Below are positions 5,106 through 6,367 of a stretch of 6,367 nucleotides of DNA, one piece after another. Below the pieces are notes generated by a model. It was not told the origin of the DNA, did no database searches, and saw only the letters and a program-made list of their open reading frames with translations. Location of the stretch: positions 1-6,367 of the forward strand of contig CALCJH010000137.1 of assembly GCA_937967775.1 (NCBI GenBank), in the 5' to 3' direction. Position numbers and translations under genes: made by a program. The number at the start of each line of letters is the position of its first letter. Positions within the stretch are counted from its first letter, which is position 1. The DNA is from an uncultured bacterium. GTDB lineage: Bacteria; Armatimonadota; UBA5829; DSUL01.

Positions 5106-5136
5106 AAGGCGGACCCAGTCGGGTCCGCTTTCTCTT
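5106..5136 (+). terminator. Intrinsic terminator after the small plus-strand gene
   Basis: GCGGACCC (5109-5116) and GGGTCCGC (5121-5128) pair perfectly around AGTC, followed by TTTCTCTT. The stem can extend by G-U and A-U pairs (AAG with TTT). The T tract is on the plus side, ending the transcript that starts near 4787. On the minus strand the stem is followed by CTTGCAG, so it would serve the convergent RACo-like gene less well. Confidence 0.8.
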
Positions 5137-5161
5137 GTACCCCCTCCGATGGGCTCCTAGC

Positions 5162-6367
5162 TCAGCCCGTGGGGAAGAACATGGCGTCCATATAGGCGTC
5201 GCGGAAGTCGGGGCTGCCGGAGAGTTCCACATAGCGCACCCGGGATCTCAGCCTCTGCGCCTGCCGGCGCTCCGCGTGCGAGAGAAGCGCCATCTGCGCC
5301 CCCACTCCTGCCGCATTGCCCACCGACCGGATGCGGTTGAGCGGCACGGGTGGAAGCAGCCCGATCCGCCGGGCGCTTGAGGGTCTCACAAAGTTGCCGA
5401 ACGCTCCGGCCAGCAGGACGACGCCCAGCCCGGCGGGGTCCACTCCGTTGCGGTCGCACAGCACTTGGATGCCGGCCGCGATGGAGCCCTTGGCGTTCTG
5501 AAGCTCCCGGATATCCGCCTGGGTCAGCGCCACTTCCCCCTGATGCCGGTCACCAAAGACCACCTCCTGCGCGCCGTCGCGCTCGCGCAGCCGGGCAGCG
5601 GCCGGAGCCGGGACCGTATCCGGAAGTTCGTCCGCGGGCAGCAGGCGGCCGGTCTCGTCCACCAGTCCGCTTTCCAGCAGCGCCGCCACCGCGTCCACCA
5701 GTCCGGAACCGCAGAAACCCCGGGCGCGCGCTCCGCCGATGGTCTCGATGCGGAAATCCCCGTCCGGCGTCAGGCGGACCGATGTGATGGCTCCCTCCGC
5801 AGCCCGCATTCCGCTGGAGATGTTCGCGCCCTCAAAGCACGGGCCGGCCGGCGCGGCGCAGGCCACGATGTCCCCGTTGACGCACAGGACGATCTCCCCG
5901 TTCGTCCCGATATCCACCAGGAGAGAGGTTCCTTTGCGCCTCCAGAGCCGTGTCGCCAGGATGTCCGCCACAATATCGCCGCCCACGTAGCTTGCCACCG
6001 CGGGCATCACGTACACCCGTCCGGCGGGGTTGATGTCCATCCGCGCCTGACCCGGTGGCAGGGAAAGCCCCTCCTGAACCACGGGAATATAGGGAGCGAA
6101 GGCGATGTTGCGGGGATCTATCCCCAGGAACAGATGCTGCATCACGCTGTTGCCCGCGATGGAGACGGCGTACACATTGCGGCGGTCCGCTCCGGCCTCG
6201 TCGCAAAGCTCCCCGATCATCCGGTTCAGCCGGTTGCAGACCTGGGTATAGAGCGTCTTCAGGCCGTTCGGCTCGTTGATGGCGTATTCGATCCGGCTGA
6301 TGACGTCCGCCCCGTAGGACACCTGCGGGTTCAGATCGCTCGCCACCGCAAGCTCCTCACCGGTCCA
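5162..6367 (-). CDS. RACo-like ASKHA protein (DUF4445), reductive activator of corrinoid proteins; 5' end beyond window
   Basis: The frame stays open to the right edge: the first visible codons read WTGEELAVASDLNPQVSYGADVISRI, which is internal RACo sequence, so the GTG at 6346 is not a true start. In complete proteins an N-terminal 2Fe-2S domain and linker come first; they are off the window. Family members use ATP and an iron-sulfur electron to reduce inactive cob(II)alamin on corrinoid methyl-transfer proteins. Visible landmarks, numbered from the first codon in view, are SIAGNSVMQHL (69-79), the phosphate-binding DIGTNGE (152-158), GPCFEGANISSGM (175-187), GFCGSGLVD (217-225), the adenosine-motif LAGAFGNF (319-326), GNAAGVGA (350-357) and the terminal FRDAYMDAMFFP. 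The C-terminal part looks complete. No methyltransferase or corrinoid gene is in view, so its partner is unknown. It converges on the terminator at 5106. Confidence 0.9.
   Translation of the reverse strand, partial: WTGEELAVASDLNPQVSYGADVISRIEYAINEPNGLKTLYTQVCNRLNRMIGELCDEAGADRRNVYAVSIAGNSVMQHLFLGIDPRNIAFAPYIPVVQEGLSLPPGQARMDINPAGRVYVMPAVASYVGGDIVADILATRLWRRKGTSLLVDIGTNGEIVLCVNGDIVACAAPAGPCFEGANISSGMRAAEGAITSVRLTPDGDFRIETIGGARARGFCGSGLVDAVAALLESGLVDETGRLLPADELPDTVPAPAAARLRERDGAQEVVFGDRHQGEVALTQADIRELQNAKGSIAAGIQVLCDRNGVDPAGLGVVLLAGAFGNFVRPSSARRIGLLPPVPLNRIRSVGNAAGVGAQMALLSHAERRQAQRLRSRVRYVELSGSPDFRDAYMDAMFFPTG

Noticed and set aside
5039..5136. Cobalamin or other riboswitch linked to the RACo-like gene
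   Set aside because: The structured region is downstream of, not upstream of, that gene. I found no convincing B12 box or other conserved riboswitch core.

Overview
The window is a GC-rich bacterial chromosome segment. It is densely coded and almost entirely transcribed from the minus strand, so genes read from high to low coordinates. A partner-switching sigma factor module, a Fur-family repressor, an mnmA gene with tightly overlapping membrane-protein genes, and a corrinoid-activating ASKHA protein together suggest a Terrabacteria-type organism: a GC-rich Firmicutes, Armatimonadota or Chloroflexota/Actinobacteriota relative, possibly anaerobic. I cannot fix the phylum from the sequence alone. 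Nothing points to phage, transposon or CRISPR content.

Layout, right to left in the direction of most transcription. (1) Positions 6367-5162 hold most of a RACo-like (DUF4445/ASKHA) reductive activator of corrinoid proteins; its N-terminal part lies beyond the right edge. (2) Positions 4751-5136 form a self-contained plus-strand unit: an extended -10 promoter, a perfect inverted repeat over the expected transcription start, a strong ribosome binding site, a 64-residue acidic protein that I do not recognise, two small hairpins and an intrinsic terminator. It is divergent from fur and convergent with the RACo-like gene. (3) Positions 4614-2238 hold a Fur-family regulator, mnmA (tRNA 2-thiouridylase), a DUF948-like membrane protein and a YtxH-family protein; the last three overlap by a few bases and are probably translationally coupled. 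(4) After a 134-base gap, positions 2103-545 hold an rsbV/rsbW/sigma-B-F-type module: STAS anti-anti-sigma factor, Bergerat-fold anti-sigma factor and group 3 sigma factor. (5) Positions 533-1 hold the N-terminal half of an AI-2E/PerM family permease, cut by the left edge.

The module in (4) should work by partner switching: the anti-sigma protein holds the sigma factor until the unphosphorylated STAS protein displaces it. The STAS protein keeps its phosphorylatable serine. The anti-sigma protein, however, appears to have lost the asparagine and all four glycines that normally build the nucleotide pocket. This is the most unusual feature of the window. The order mnmA, accessory genes, AI-2E permease resembles the mnmA-to-alaS neighbourhood of many Firmicutes, so the sigma module looks embedded in a housekeeping cluster.
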